The notes below the pieces were generated by a model that worked only from the letters and a program-made list of their open reading frames with translations, did no database searches and was not told the origin of the DNA. Of a stretch of 64,000 nucleotides of DNA, positions 39,385 through 49,482 are shown piece after piece. A program made the position numbers and the translations under genes. The stretch is taken from NCBI GenBank assembly GCA_020558355.1, contig JAJCKG010000002.1:124001-188000 (forward strand), given 5' to 3'. Source of the stretch: a bacterium 210820-DFI.6.37. GTDB taxonomy: Bacteria > Bacillota > Clostridia > Peptostreptococcales > Anaerovoracaceae. The stretch's first letter is position 1. Every line of letters starts with the position of its first letter.

Positions 39385-41549
39385 TGGCGCAATTTAGCCT
39401 TCCTGCGGCACCAACCGTTCATACAACCATATATAACGATCTGAAAGGCGTGGACTTTTCCACAGACCCTTCATTAGTCTTTAAAAAGCGGTCTCCATCC
39501 GCCTTAAACATGATTTCCGATGAAGGGGGAAGCCCCAAAAAGCGGCCAGGATGGAAGATTGAAAAGGCACCAACAGAGGGTAAGGAAACGGTTTTTGATG
39601 GCAGCGTTACCCCTGTTACCGCCAGCGCGTATGAATTGTGCAGGTTAAATAATATATCGGGAACCCTTAAAGACATTGAAATGTATGTCAATGGAATCTT
39701 TGTAAAATTCAATGCGTTTTCTGAGACAAGCATATCTTACACAGCCAAGTATCTGGACAGTAGCGGAAATCTCTTGATCTATGTGGTAAAAAATAAATCG
39801 CAGAGCTACGCAAGCTTATATATCAGGCTAACCGGAGATTCTATCATCGAACAGATACGTTCTGAAGGAAGCCCCTACATAGTAAAAATATATCGTAGTG
39901 CAATTTCTGGTGGTATCCGGGATATGTGGTCCTTTACATTTGGCGGAGAAGCCCATTTAATTTACCTGATTGGAAAAAATATTTGCAGGCTGAAAGATGG
40001 TGACGCAATTCTCATGTTGGAATGCGAAAGCACGGCAAGCAATGTTCTTGGAGTGTATACGGATTCCGCCCAGGGCGGAGCGTTTTATTTGCTGAAAGAT
40101 AATGAATTATATCAATACATTAACGCGGGAACAGAAAATTCTCCTGACTTTCAGTTTGCGGTCGTAGAACCATATGTTCCAACTTTGCTGATTTCCCGCT
40201 CTCCAACTGGTGGCGGCGAAATATATGAAAACGCGAATCTGTTGACCCGCAGAAGGAAGGAATCTTTTTTGGGCGATGCGGAAAGCGTAACATTTTACCT
40301 CTCTTCCGAAGTTAATACGGATGAATCTGTATTAGTATCTATTAAAGATGATACAGGGGCGTTGGTACAAACTACGGACTTTAGCGTTAATGGAAGCGCC
40401 ATCACTTTTACGGCGGCAAAGCCCCCGGTGGTATCGGGAGAAGATAATGTTGAGGTTGAATATACCGCAAAAGGTGAATCCATTGCGGAAGCGCACCTGA
40501 AAGCTTGTAAAGTCGCGACGCTGTATGAACACAAAATATTTCTTTCCGGTAGCACGGATGAATACGGCTCTTATGTGTGGTATTGCGCGTATGACAACCC
40601 GGCATATTGGCCGGACCTGAATTATCTGGTTGTTGGGAGCAACGATACAAATGTTATGGGACTTGTTGGACTTGGGGAATATCTTGGGATTGTAAAAGAA
40701 GCCGATGATACCAACAATACCGTATATTTGGCCTATGCGACAACGCTGGAAGATGATACAGCATATGCCTGTAAACAGTCGATTGCTGGAGTAGGGGCGG
40801 TTTCTCTAAAGACATTTAAGTCACTTAATGACGAGCAGTTATTTCTGTCTAAAGCGGGAATTTGTGGACTGACTGCGGAGGCGACAAAGAACCGTAGCTA
40901 CTACATAAATAAGAAGCTATTAGAAGAGACTGGCCTTGATAAGGCTATAGCGGTCACATGGAATGGCTACTATATATTATGTGTAAATGGACACGCTTAC
41001 ATTATGGATAGCAGGCAGAAAACCTCATGGCGGACAGAATGGACAAATTATTTGTACGAATGTTTTTATTGGGACAATATACCCGCGGCAGCGTTTACCG
41101 TGCATGATGGAAGCTTGTGGTTTGGGACAGCGGAAGGAAACTTGTGCAGATTTAAGCAAGAAACAGAATCCGACTGTTTTTCTGATAATGGCCTTCCAAT
41201 TCCATGTGAATGGTCTACACCGTTTGACAATGATAACGCCACATATTTATTTAAGACTATGACAAAAAAAGGCGGCCTTTGTACAATCGAAGGAATGGAG
41301 AATACCTCTGTTGATGTTTATATAAGGGCAGACAATGAAGAGATGATTTTTTTGGGGAGTATATCAGCAAGCGGGAAAGGTGTTCCCGTTGACTTTTATT
41401 TCAATAAGAAGAAAAAGAAATATAAAAGGCTTCAGTTGATTTTCCGAAATTCTAAATTGAATGAAGGAATGAAAATCAATGAGATAGTAAAGTCATATAC
41501 GATTGGAACCTACTCCAAAAATAGGGTGGTGATTGACAGTGCTACTTGA
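39384..41549 (+). CDS. Tail hub/plug protein (P22 gp10-like)
   Basis: 721 residues. 'YNDLKGVDFSTDPSLVFKKRSPSALNMISDEGGSPKKRPGW' at the N-terminus and repeated 'NGHAYIMDSRQKTSWRTEWTNYLYECFYWDNIPA'-type beta blades suggest a beta-propeller/hub protein. P22 gp10-like stabilising proteins and T7 gp12-like nozzles hold this position and size. It would close the portal channel. The assignment rests on gene order and the overall pattern. Confidence 0.65.
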   Translation: MAQFSLPAAPTVHTTIYNDLKGVDFSTDPSLVFKKRSPSALNMISDEGGSPKKRPGWKIEKAPTEGKETVFDGSVTPVTASAYELCRLNNISGTLKDIEMYVNGIFVKFNAFSETSISYTAKYLDSSGNLLIYVVKNKSQSYASLYIRLTGDSIIEQIRSEGSPYIVKIYRSAISGGIRDMWSFTFGGEAHLIYLIGKNICRLKDGDAILMLECESTASNVLGVYTDSAQGGAFYLLKDNELYQYINAGTENSPDFQFAVVEPYVPTLLISRSPTGGGEIYENANLLTRRRKESFLGDAESVTFYLSSEVNTDESVLVSIKDDTGALVQTTDFSVNGSAITFTAAKPPVVSGEDNVEVEYTAKGESIAEAHLKACKVATLYEHKIFLSGSTDEYGSYVWYCAYDNPAYWPDLNYLVVGSNDTNVMGLVGLGEYLGIVKEADDTNNTVYLAYATTLEDDTAYACKQSIAGVGAVSLKTFKSLNDEQLFLSKAGICGLTAEATKNRSYYINKKLLEETGLDKAIAVTWNGYYILCVNGHAYIMDSRQKTSWRTEWTNYLYECFYWDNIPAAAFTVHDGSLWFGTAEGNLCRFKQETESDCFSDNGLPIPCEWSTPFDNDNATYLFKTMTKKGGLCTIEGMENTSVDVYIRADNEEMIFLGSISASGKGVPVDFYFNKKKKKYKRLQLIFRNSKLNEGMKINEIVKSYTIGTYSKNRVVIDSAT

Positions 41550-44500
41550 CCCGAAACGATATGACCTTGCGATAAAGCAATTGCAACAGGCATTAGAATC
41601 AAATACAACCATTATAAAAAAACAGACCAATCTTGTAAGTGTAATACAGCAAGATATCGGGGATTTCAAAAGTGTTGTCGCGGATGAAGTAACGGCAATT
41701 ACAGGCGAGTTTGAAATCATCCGTGCCGATATAGCGGACTTTAATGTAGTAGTTACGAATAAGATTGTTGCGTCAGAGGCGCAAATCGATACAATCTCCG
41801 GTGAACTGAGCAGCTATAAAGAATATGTCGGAGAAAAGTTTACCGGAATAGAGGCTGACTTCGAAACTCTGAATACCAATATGCTGACAGCGGAGAAGGC
41901 AAATTTGCTGTATGCGAATATTGGGGACTTTACCGCTATATCCGGTAGAGTAGGGACCTTAGAAGGTAACTTTTCCAGCTTTGTTTCTGGAGAGTTCGGG
42001 GACCTGTCCGCTGGAGTGGCGGACATTAAAACTCTGCTCTTCGGCAACGCGGCGGGAACGACGCTAACGACCGAGTTCGCCAATAGTGTGGTATCTAACA
42101 TCGGCACGGCGCAAATTACATCCGGTATGATTAAGGATTTGGCCTTCGACAAAATTACCGGATTTGACGTAAACACCACCAATGTAACGGTACATAGTAA
42201 TGACGGTAAATCGCAATGGAAAGATAACACAATCCAGATATCGGACGCGGAACGTGTAAGAGTTCAGATCGGTAAAGACGCTTCCGGCGATTACAGTATG
42301 TACGTCTGGGACGCGGAAGGCAAGCTGATGTTTGACGCTCTTGGGCTTACTGATTCCGGAATCCAGCGTGAAATTATCCGTAATGATATGGTAGCGGCGG
42401 ATGCGGCCATTGACGGGAGCAAAATAAATATCCAGACGCTTGTACAGGAAATTGATAGCAGCACCTATACTTTTGCGGCGAACCACTTGACGTACGATGG
42501 GCAGGCGCTGGACTTATTTTTAGGCGCAATGTCCGGCACTATAACAGAGCAAGGCTCCACCCTGTCCAGTCAGGGGACGCAGATCACGGCTATACAGGGC
42601 AAGCTCGACAGCAAGATATGGCAGCAGGATATTGACACCGCTACCGGAGAAATGAACACCCAATACAGTACTTTGGAGCAGGCGCTTAACAGCTTTAAAA
42701 CCTCTGTAGGGGAAACCTATTACACGAAGGCGGACGCGACAGCCCTGTCCGATATGGCGACCGCTGCCCAAACCGCCGCAGATAACGCTGCGACAGCTGC
42801 CCAAACCGCCCAGAGTAAAGCCAACGCCGCCCAGACGGCGGCAGACGAAGCGAAAACAGCGGCCAGTAACGCGGACGCGGTGGCTCAGGCGGCGCAAAAG
42901 GATTTGGACACAGCGAAAGCCAATCTGACAGCTGTAACAAGTCGGGTGGATGCCACCGAAGAGGATATAGCGGCGGCACAGACGGCGGTAAACGCGGCCC
43001 AAGCGGCGGCGGATAAAGCGAAGACGGATGCCGCAAGCGCCAACAGCGCGGCGGCTGCGGCACAGTCTACGGCAGACACAGCAAAAGCCAACGCCGCGAC
43101 TGCCCAGACGGCGGCAACCAACGCCAAGACAGCGGCGGACAATGCCAAAGCGGCAGCGGACGCAGCGCAGGAATCGGCGGATACCGCGCAGGCTGGCGTG
43201 AACAGTCTGGCTCCGAGAGTGACCGCAGCGGAGACAAAGATCGAACAGAACGCCAACGCCATTGCTCTTCGGGCTACCAAGACGGAAGTGACAGAGGCGG
43301 TAAACGCGATTGAGGTTGGGGGAAGGAATCTACTAAAAGATAGTACCGCATTTTATTTAACTAACAGTGAATATGCCTCTATAACCACGAGAGAAAATGG
43401 AAAAGTCACCATTACCGGGGCTGGTAATTTTAATGCTTACGCATGGTTCCATACAAAACTTTCGGTAGATACAAGCGACTTGTTGGTGCCAGGTGAATGG
43501 GTTACAATTGGCGCTGACATAAAGGCAACTGGAGCAACAGCGGTAAGGTTTGGATTCAATATACGCCCAGCAAGCGGAAACACTGGAATTGTCCACTCTT
43601 CTATACTTATTGACTCGGACGTAGGTTGGAAAAGATATTCAGTGTCATATCAAATAAAAGAGGCTGATGTAGAAAAAGTGCGGTTTTTGGCATTTCTCTC
43701 TCACACGACGGGAACCGCTGATAATACGGGAGCGATAATCGAGTACAAAAACTGGAAATTCGAAAAAGGCAACAAAGCCACAGATTGGTCTCCTGCCCCG
43801 GAAGATGTAGAAGCGGAAATAACCTCTGTAAACAGCGCCGTGGCGGAGCTTACCGTAAGTGTAGACGGTATAAGCAGCAAAGTATCCAAAAACGAGACGG
43901 ACCTATCCGGCTTAACAACCCGTATGTCGGCGGCGGAGCAGAAGATAACTGCGGAAGCTATTATTAGCACCGTAAGCGGGACTTACGCCACAAAAACGGA
44001 TTTAAGTACCACCAACAGCAATGTTTCCGCGGCGGCCAGTGCGGCGGCGGCCGCACAAAGTACGGCGAATAGCGCCAACAGCGCGGCAGCTGCGGCACAG
44101 AGCTCTATAGACAATTTAGAAATCGGGGGAAGGAATTATATCCTTAACAGCGCAAACCTATCGGCATCGGGTTTAGGTTCGGCTGCTGGAAGTAGAAAAG
44201 AATTTCAGGAGATCAATGTAGGGCAAAGTTATATGTCTATACCGGACGGTACGGAAATGACTATGTCGTTTGATTTAGAAATGACTGTAAATACGGCAAA
44301 CCCATCACTGCTTGTCTATAACACTAACAGAAAAGGACCGAAGCAAGTAGCGACTAAAACTTTGAGATTTACGGCGGAAGCGGGGACTACAATTAAGAAA
44401 CGATGTAGTGTACAAACAACGATAATTGACAGAACTGACGCCACATTATCATATAACACTATTGAATTTTATTCGACGTATGGCAGTTCAAACTGGTTTA

Positions 44501-46431
44501 GTATATCGAAATTAAAGTTAGAGATAGGCAATAAAGCCACCGACTGTACCCCAGCCCCAGAAGATGTAGAAACGGAAATAACCTCTGTAAAGACCATTGC
44601 CGAACAGACCTCTGAAAAATTTAGCTGGCTGGTTAAATCCGGGACAAGCGCCACGAACTTTACCCTTACAGACCGGATGGCGGAGCTGACAGCGGACTTA
44701 ATAACCTTAAACACTAAAGACCTAACCGTAAAGGTTGGCAATGTCGAAACAATAGCCAACGCCGCACAGAGCACGGCGAATAGCGCCAACAGCGCAGCGG
44801 CTGCAGCACAGTCTACAGCGGACACAGCCAAGACAGACGCAGCAACAGCCAACAGCGCGGCAGCTGCGGCCCAAAGTACGGCCGATACAGCAAAAACCAA
44901 CGCCGCGACTGCTTTGAACCGCGCGACATATCAGTATGGAACTTGCTCCACAGCCGCGGCTACCGCGGCAAAAGTGGTTACATTAAGCGGGTTTACCCTG
45001 TATACCGGAGCGACAATTACTGTACGGTTTACATACGGGAACACAGCGACGGCTCCAACCTTAAATGTGAATAGCACGGGAGCGAAGACGATTGTGTCCG
45101 GCGGGGCAACGAGCGTTAACTCTAATTACACTTGGTCGACCGCGTATTCCACGATATCCTTCGTTTATGACGGGACGTACTGGCGGATGATAAACGATGA
45201 AGCGTATTTAAAGGCAGCCAACGCCGCGAAAGTAGCCACGAATTACATGAAGTTTAGCGGCAATGGGCTGGTTATTGGGGATATGACAGCCTCCACGCTG
45301 GGGCGTAATGTGCTGATTGACTCGGATAGTGTGGATATCCGGAATGGGGACACGGTACTGGCGAGCTACGGGGAAAATTATATTTATCTTGGAAAGAATA
45401 ACACCAGCGCCATAATAGATATATGTAATGGCACGGCGCAATTGAGAAATGAGAACGACATTGAAGGGGAAGACTGGCACAGGCTATCCATTTACTCCCG
45501 GGATTCTGTAGGGCTTGAAAGTATGGGCACTATTTCGATGGACACCTATTATGAAAACACGTCTGGAGACGCGGGTTCTGGGATATTTAGAATGACATCC
45601 GCGGAACCGTGGAACTCGGACGCTGTCGATACCACGATTCTCCTGGCGTCTCAATTTATCGATTCGTCAGGACAAACGAATTCAGAAATTCAGCTGACCC
45701 CAGACAAAATCAAGCTTCAGCAATTGCACTCGGACGACAGTGCCGACAATGATACTAGTATAGTGCTAAACACTTTGAGATCAGGCCGGGTAAATTACGA
45801 TGATGATTTTAGTGGGCCATTGCGAGCCAGTAACATCGAACTGAACGCCAATATGGTTCAATTGAGATCCCATTTGGTTTTTTCACAGCTTGGGGGGAAA
45901 GTTTACGGTTATAACACGGGTGGCAGTAACAAAGAATGTTTTGTACCTCAGAACGAAGCCAATAATACTGTAGTTGGTTATGGAAATTATGAACTTTCAA
46001 ATGGCAACACAAACATCTACGGAAATGATATAGGTATATATTCCGCCGCCGCTGGGTCGAGCGTTCGTCCATATTTCAGAAAAGGCGATGTAATTACTTA
46101 TAGTACTCAGCTATATACAACAGGGTGGATAACCAGCAGTTCTGAAAAGATATATTTTACAGTTCCGCTAAGTAGACCAATAATAGGGGTTTCCACGGTT
46201 ACAGTAGCGTCGGTCGATGGGTTTGTCCTTAGACAGCGTGGCAGTGGCACTGGAGGAGTATATACGCACGGATCGGCATCAGGTACATATGTCAAGCCGT
46301 CATCCTATACAGCGGTCCTCTTGCCTAATGGTCAAGCTGTTCGTATTATCGCTACACGCACAACTGTAACAAACGCGGTAAATAATTCTCCGATTGGAAT
46401 TCAGTGGAGCGGCAAAATAACATTCTCATAA
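41533..46431 (+). CDS. Large tail/fibre protein with Ala-rich coiled coils and two carbohydrate-binding modules
   Basis: 1,632 residues; TTG 41533 or GTG 41539 as start, 17 bases inside the hub gene. An N-terminal adaptor and coil (1-300) is followed by Ala-rich coiled coils (about 409-556, 832-856 and 1074-1132, repeating 'NSAAAAAQSTADTAK'). Two modules start with 'GGRN(L/Y)' and end 'GNKATD(W/C)(S/T)PAPEDVE' (about 594-755 and 864-1009), a carbohydrate-binding-like fold common in phage fibres. The C-terminal beta domain ends 'GIQWSGKITFS'. It should bind the cell surface. DNA repeats in the coils are recombination-prone. Confidence 0.85.
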   Translation: MTVLLDPKRYDLAIKQLQQALESNTTIIKKQTNLVSVIQQDIGDFKSVVADEVTAITGEFEIIRADIADFNVVVTNKIVASEAQIDTISGELSSYKEYVGEKFTGIEADFETLNTNMLTAEKANLLYANIGDFTAISGRVGTLEGNFSSFVSGEFGDLSAGVADIKTLLFGNAAGTTLTTEFANSVVSNIGTAQITSGMIKDLAFDKITGFDVNTTNVTVHSNDGKSQWKDNTIQISDAERVRVQIGKDASGDYSMYVWDAEGKLMFDALGLTDSGIQREIIRNDMVAADAAIDGSKINIQTLVQEIDSSTYTFAANHLTYDGQALDLFLGAMSGTITEQGSTLSSQGTQITAIQGKLDSKIWQQDIDTATGEMNTQYSTLEQALNSFKTSVGETYYTKADATALSDMATAAQTAADNAATAAQTAQSKANAAQTAADEAKTAASNADAVAQAAQKDLDTAKANLTAVTSRVDATEEDIAAAQTAVNAAQAAADKAKTDAASANSAAAAAQSTADTAKANAATAQTAATNAKTAADNAKAAADAAQESADTAQAGVNSLAPRVTAAETKIEQNANAIALRATKTEVTEAVNAIEVGGRNLLKDSTAFYLTNSEYASITTRENGKVTITGAGNFNAYAWFHTKLSVDTSDLLVPGEWVTIGADIKATGATAVRFGFNIRPASGNTGIVHSSILIDSDVGWKRYSVSYQIKEADVEKVRFLAFLSHTTGTADNTGAIIEYKNWKFEKGNKATDWSPAPEDVEAEITSVNSAVAELTVSVDGISSKVSKNETDLSGLTTRMSAAEQKITAEAIISTVSGTYATKTDLSTTNSNVSAAASAAAAAQSTANSANSAAAAAQSSIDNLEIGGRNYILNSANLSASGLGSAAGSRKEFQEINVGQSYMSIPDGTEMTMSFDLEMTVNTANPSLLVYNTNRKGPKQVATKTLRFTAEAGTTIKKRCSVQTTIIDRTDATLSYNTIEFYSTYGSSNWFSISKLKLEIGNKATDCTPAPEDVETEITSVKTIAEQTSEKFSWLVKSGTSATNFTLTDRMAELTADLITLNTKDLTVKVGNVETIANAAQSTANSANSAAAAAQSTADTAKTDAATANSAAAAAQSTADTAKTNAATALNRATYQYGTCSTAAATAAKVVTLSGFTLYTGATITVRFTYGNTATAPTLNVNSTGAKTIVSGGATSVNSNYTWSTAYSTISFVYDGTYWRMINDEAYLKAANAAKVATNYMKFSGNGLVIGDMTASTLGRNVLIDSDSVDIRNGDTVLASYGENYIYLGKNNTSAIIDICNGTAQLRNENDIEGEDWHRLSIYSRDSVGLESMGTISMDTYYENTSGDAGSGIFRMTSAEPWNSDAVDTTILLASQFIDSSGQTNSEIQLTPDKIKLQQLHSDDSADNDTSIVLNTLRSGRVNYDDDFSGPLRASNIELNANMVQLRSHLVFSQLGGKVYGYNTGGSNKECFVPQNEANNTVVGYGNYELSNGNTNIYGNDIGIYSAAAGSSVRPYFRKGDVITYSTQLYTTGWITSSSEKIYFTVPLSRPIIGVSTVTVASVDGFVLRQRGSGTGGVYTHGSASGTYVKPSSYTAVLLPNGQAVRIIATRTTVTNAVNNSPIGIQWSGKITFS

Positions 46432-46444
46432 AAGGAGGTAAATT

Positions 46445-46762
46445 ATGGCATTAAAAAAAGATATTCGGCAAGACGATGGAGTTGTAACAAACTACCACCG
46501 CATTTTATTTTTAGACCTTGTAATCAACAGTCACGTTTCGATTGCGGTATTGTCTTACATAGATAACACCGCCCGGACAGATGAAAAAGGTGGGGCGACC
46601 ACAACAGTAAGTAGCGAGGACGCGGGAGAAATAGACATCCCGTACCAGCCTTACCAACGCTCCGTTACCTATGAGACGGATTATGACCCAGAAATGACGA
46701 TTGAAAAAGCTTACGCTTATTTAAAAACACTCCCGGAATTTTCGGGAGCGGAAGATATTTAA
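46445..46762 (+). CDS. Conserved-looking small phage protein
   Basis: 105 residues, RBS AAAGGAGG. 'VVTNYHRILFLDLVINSHVSIAVLSYID' and 'YQPYQRSVTYETDYDPEMTIEKAYAYLKTLPEF' look like a small virion-associated protein; similar sequences are found next to fibre genes of Firmicutes phages. It may be a fibre chaperone or fibre tip component; not established. Confidence 0.65.
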   Translation: MALKKDIRQDDGVVTNYHRILFLDLVINSHVSIAVLSYIDNTARTDEKGGATTTVSSEDAGEIDIPYQPYQRSVTYETDYDPEMTIEKAYAYLKTLPEFSGAEDI

Positions 46763-46784
46763 AGGAAAAATAGGAGGGTATGAA

Positions 46785-47165
46785 ATGAAACTTACAAATG
46801 ATAAGATAATTAATTTTTTGAATTTAGAAATATCCAAAAAGCGCCTGCCAATCCGATTGGCTTACGCAATTTCTGTTAACGCGGCGGCTATCGCCCCAGC
46901 GGTAGAGGCGTACAACAAGCAGAGGAAAGAACTGCTGGAAAAGTACGCCGAAAAAGATGAAGACGGAAATCTTGTCGCGCGAGATGGACAATACAAAATT
47001 GTGGACCCGGAAGGATGGAACAGGGATATTATGGAGCTGTTATCCGCGGAGGCGGAAGTGAATATCTCCAGCGTTCCGGTCGAGGTGTTGGAAAAATGCG
47101 ACGAACCGCAGTTTTACAACTTGTCTATCGACGAACTAAACGCCATAAATTTTATGATTGAATAG
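46785..47165 (+). CDS. DUF1617-type phage protein
   Basis: 126 residues, RBS AGGAGG. 'MKLTNDKIINFLNLEISKKRLPIRLAYAISVNA', a helical 'EAYNKQRKELLEKYAEKDEDGN' and the end 'LSIDELNAINFMIE' match DUF1617, found at the junction of tail and lysis modules. Function unknown. Its stop codon lies in the stem of the terminator at 47161-47182. Confidence 0.75.
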   Translation: MKLTNDKIINFLNLEISKKRLPIRLAYAISVNAAAIAPAVEAYNKQRKELLEKYAEKDEDGNLVARDGQYKIVDPEGWNRDIMELLSAEAEVNISSVPVEVLEKCDEPQFYNLSIDELNAINFMIE

Positions 47166-47182
47166 CCAGTAGGCTATTTTTT
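47161..47182 (+). terminator. Terminator before the lysis module
   Basis: AATAGCC-AGTA-GGCTATT and a T run; the DUF1617 stop codon TAG (47163-47165) is within the first arm. Confidence 0.8.
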
Positions 47183-47216
47183 ATTACCGGGAAACCGGAG
47201 AAGGAGAGGAAAGACA

Positions 47217-47951
47217 ATGACAAAACCAAAGATAAAAAGGAAGATCAGCAAACGGAATCGGACCGTGTACAGTAAAAGAAGCATTACCTATCTGGTAATC
47301 CACTGGGTTGGAGCGGTCTCCACCGCGGCAAATAACGCGGCGTATTTTTATAGTACTTACCGGGGAGCCAGCGCCCACTATTTTACAGACGACAGTACCA
47401 TTTACCAGGTTGTGGAGGACAAAAATGCGGCCTGGCATTGCGGTGGCGGTTTACAGGGTTCCGGTGGGCATAGCTTTTATGGCAAATGTAAAAACAGTAA
47501 TTCTATCGGGATTGAAATGTGTTGCAAGAAAAAAAACGGAAAGCTGTATATTACAGATAAAACGATTGCCCAGACAGCGGTATTGGTACAGTATCTGATG
47601 GATAAATACGATATACCGGCCAGTCGAGTAATCCGGCATTTCGATGTTACCGGAAAGAATTGCCCGGGACCATATACCAGCGACGCGGCATGGCAGAAAT
47701 TAAAAGCGACCCTTACCGGAAGCAAAACACCGGAATATCCGACTATTACCCTGCAAAAAGGAGCCACAGGGGGACAGGTTAAGAGATTACAGCGGTGCCT
47801 GAATAAACTGATTAAAGCGGGGCTTGCGGTAGACGGTGATTTCGGGCCAGCGACAGAAAAAGCGGTTAAGGCCTTTCAGAGGAAGTATGGTCTTGTGGTA
47901 GACGGTTCCGCGGGCCCGAAAACCAGGGCGAAGATCAAGGCGCTTTTATAG
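47217..47951 (+). CDS. Endolysin: N-acetylmuramoyl-L-alanine amidase with peptidoglycan-binding domain
   Basis: 244 residues. Amidase_2 domain: zinc ligands His in 'LVIHWVGAVS', His in 'VIRHFDVTGKNCPGP' and the Cys that follows; 'AHYFTDDSTIYQVVEDKNAAWHCGG' and 'NSIGIEMCC' complete the core. The C-terminal PG_binding_1 domain is 'GQVKRLQRCLNKLIKAGLAVDGDFGPATEKAVKAFQRKYGL'. No signal peptide, so release depends on the holin. It cuts the amide bond between MurNAc and L-Ala. Confidence 0.95.
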   Translation: MTKPKIKRKISKRNRTVYSKRSITYLVIHWVGAVSTAANNAAYFYSTYRGASAHYFTDDSTIYQVVEDKNAAWHCGGGLQGSGGHSFYGKCKNSNSIGIEMCCKKKNGKLYITDKTIAQTAVLVQYLMDKYDIPASRVIRHFDVTGKNCPGPYTSDAAWQKLKATLTGSKTPEYPTITLQKGATGGQVKRLQRCLNKLIKAGLAVDGDFGPATEKAVKAFQRKYGLVVDGSAGPKTRAKIKALL

Positions 47952-47960
47952 GAGGGTGGA

Positions 47961-48311
47961 ATGACAGAATTTATTGACGCTTACTGGATGCAAGCGTTGT
48001 GGACCGTGTTAATTGGCATAGCGACATGGTTTATACGCAAGATCGCCAAGACGCTCACAAGCCAAAAGGAAGAGCAGGACGCAATAAAGGACGGGCTTCT
48101 GAGCTTGGAGCATGACCGGATTTACGCCGCTTTCCGGCACTGTTTTATCCGGTACAAAGAGACCGGGAAGGGCCTAACAATGGAAGAACGCAGAAATCTG
48201 GAATACTTGTTCCGTGGGTATGAAAAACTTGGTGGAAATGGAACGGGAAAGGAGCTATACGAACGGTGTATGGCTCTCCCGGTGGAAAAAGAAAGTGAGG
48301 ACGAGATATGA
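47961..48311 (+). CDS. Small membrane protein of the lysis module
   Basis: 116 residues. An N-terminal transmembrane helix ('YWMQALWTVLIGIATWFIRKIAKTL') is followed by a long amphipathic helical domain ('LSLEHDRIYAAFRHCFIRYKETGKGLTMEERRNLEYLFRGYEKLGGNG'). The layout is that of phage holin-like or spanin-like accessory proteins in Firmicutes. It overlaps the holin gene by four bases. Likely a lysis or virion accessory protein. Confidence 0.7.
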   Translation: MTEFIDAYWMQALWTVLIGIATWFIRKIAKTLTSQKEEQDAIKDGLLSLEHDRIYAAFRHCFIRYKETGKGLTMEERRNLEYLFRGYEKLGGNGTGKELYERCMALPVEKESEDEI

Positions 48312-48643
48312 AACTGAATTGGAAAGTAAGAATAAAGAGTAAAACCTTCTGGCTGACGGTGATTCCGGCAGTCCTGTTATTTATCCAGACCGTGGCGGCG
48401 ATTTTCGGGTACAGCTTAAATCTGGACAATGTAAAAGACGGATTGCTTGATCTGGTCAACGCCGCGTTTATATTGCTTGCGGTACTGGGGATCGTGGTAG
48501 ACCCGACCACAGAAGGCATTACAGACAGCCCGCAGGCTCTTACTTACACAGAGCCAAAATCGGACCTTGCGGACGTTTATACAGACTGCCGGATGGACAT
48601 TGAAGACGCAATTGCGGCTCAGCAGGAAGAAACAGAAGAGTAA
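48308..48643 (+). CDS. Phage holin (phi LC3 type)
   Basis: 111 residues. 'INWKVRIKSKTFW'-like start ('KLNWKVRIKSKTFWLTVIPAVLLFIQTVAAIFGY'), a second membrane helix ('LVNAAFILLAVLGIVVDPTTEGITDS') and an acidic tail are the phi LC3 holin pattern. It forms membrane lesions that free the amidase at a set time. Confidence 0.9.
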   Translation: MKLNWKVRIKSKTFWLTVIPAVLLFIQTVAAIFGYSLNLDNVKDGLLDLVNAAFILLAVLGIVVDPTTEGITDSPQALTYTEPKSDLADVYTDCRMDIEDAIAAQQEETEE

Positions 48644-48657
48644 ACAGGAGGTTCTTA

Positions 48658-49473
48658 ATGGCAACAAAACTTACGGCAACCGAAGAAAAAAAGCAGGCTT
48701 CCACTTTGGGAGGGAGTTCGCTGACGGCAAATCTGTCGGGGGCTCTTAAATCATTTACGGCTGCGAAAAAGGCGTTTCAAAGCCCCGCCAACAAATATGA
48801 CACTTCCACTTATGATAACGCTATGGCGGCATATGAACAGAAAGCTAAGTCGGATATGGAAACTTCAAAGCAAGAAACAAATGCGCAATATGATTCTCAG
48901 GCGAAGCAGGCATACATTTCCAAGATGCAGAACCAGAGACAATTGCAAAATAGTCTTGCGCAACAGGGAATTCGTGGAGGGGCAAGCGAAACGTCACAGC
49001 TTAAACAGCAATCCAACTACGAAAACACCCGCAATACTATCGCTTCAAATCGCCAGTCCGCTTTGAGGGACATTGAAAAAGAAACCAACGATAATATCTT
49101 CAACTATAATCAGGAGCAAAACGCGGCTAAGCAAGCGTATATTCAACAGCGGGAAGCGGAGGACAGACAGATTGCGGAGCAGAAGCGCCAGGAACAGGTA
49201 CAGATTGCGGAGCAGAAACGCCAGGAGGCGGCCCAAGTCAAAGAGGCTAAACGGCAGGAAGCGGTACAGGCTAAGCAGACCGCAAAGACAAATAAAGTTC
49301 AGGAATATGTTGCCACGATTGGAAGGTACAACACTGTCAAAAAAGCGAACGCTGCTATTAAAGCGATTCAGAAGCTTAAAAAGTCAAATCCTAAGAAGTA
49401 CGCGCAAGAAAAGTGGAAAATTAAATATATTCAGGCTCAGAAGGCGGAAGTTCAGAACAGCAAGAAGAAATAG
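48658..49473 (+). CDS. Coiled-coil ejection-type virion protein
   Basis: 271 residues, RBS AGGAGG. Gln/Ala/Lys-rich and nearly wholly helical. Heptad-like repeats of 'QIAEQKRQE' near 170-210 also occur as DNA repeats. 'LAQQGIRGGASETSQLKQQSNYENTRNTIASNRQSALRDIEKETNDN' is the kind of segment seen in P22 gp7-type injected proteins and in small internal virion proteins of podoviruses. It is placed after lysis, just before the giant terminal protein. Confidence 0.7.
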   Translation: MATKLTATEEKKQASTLGGSSLTANLSGALKSFTAAKKAFQSPANKYDTSTYDNAMAAYEQKAKSDMETSKQETNAQYDSQAKQAYISKMQNQRQLQNSLAQQGIRGGASETSQLKQQSNYENTRNTIASNRQSALRDIEKETNDNIFNYNQEQNAAKQAYIQQREAEDRQIAEQKRQEQVQIAEQKRQEAAQVKEAKRQEAVQAKQTAKTNKVQEYVATIGRYNTVKKANAAIKAIQKLKKSNPKKYAQEKWKIKYIQAQKAEVQNSKKK

Positions 49474-49482
49474 AGGTATAAC

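Noticed and set aside
41533..46431. Diversity-generating retroelement target in the tail gene
   Set aside because: No reverse transcriptase gene or template/variable repeat pair is present in the window.
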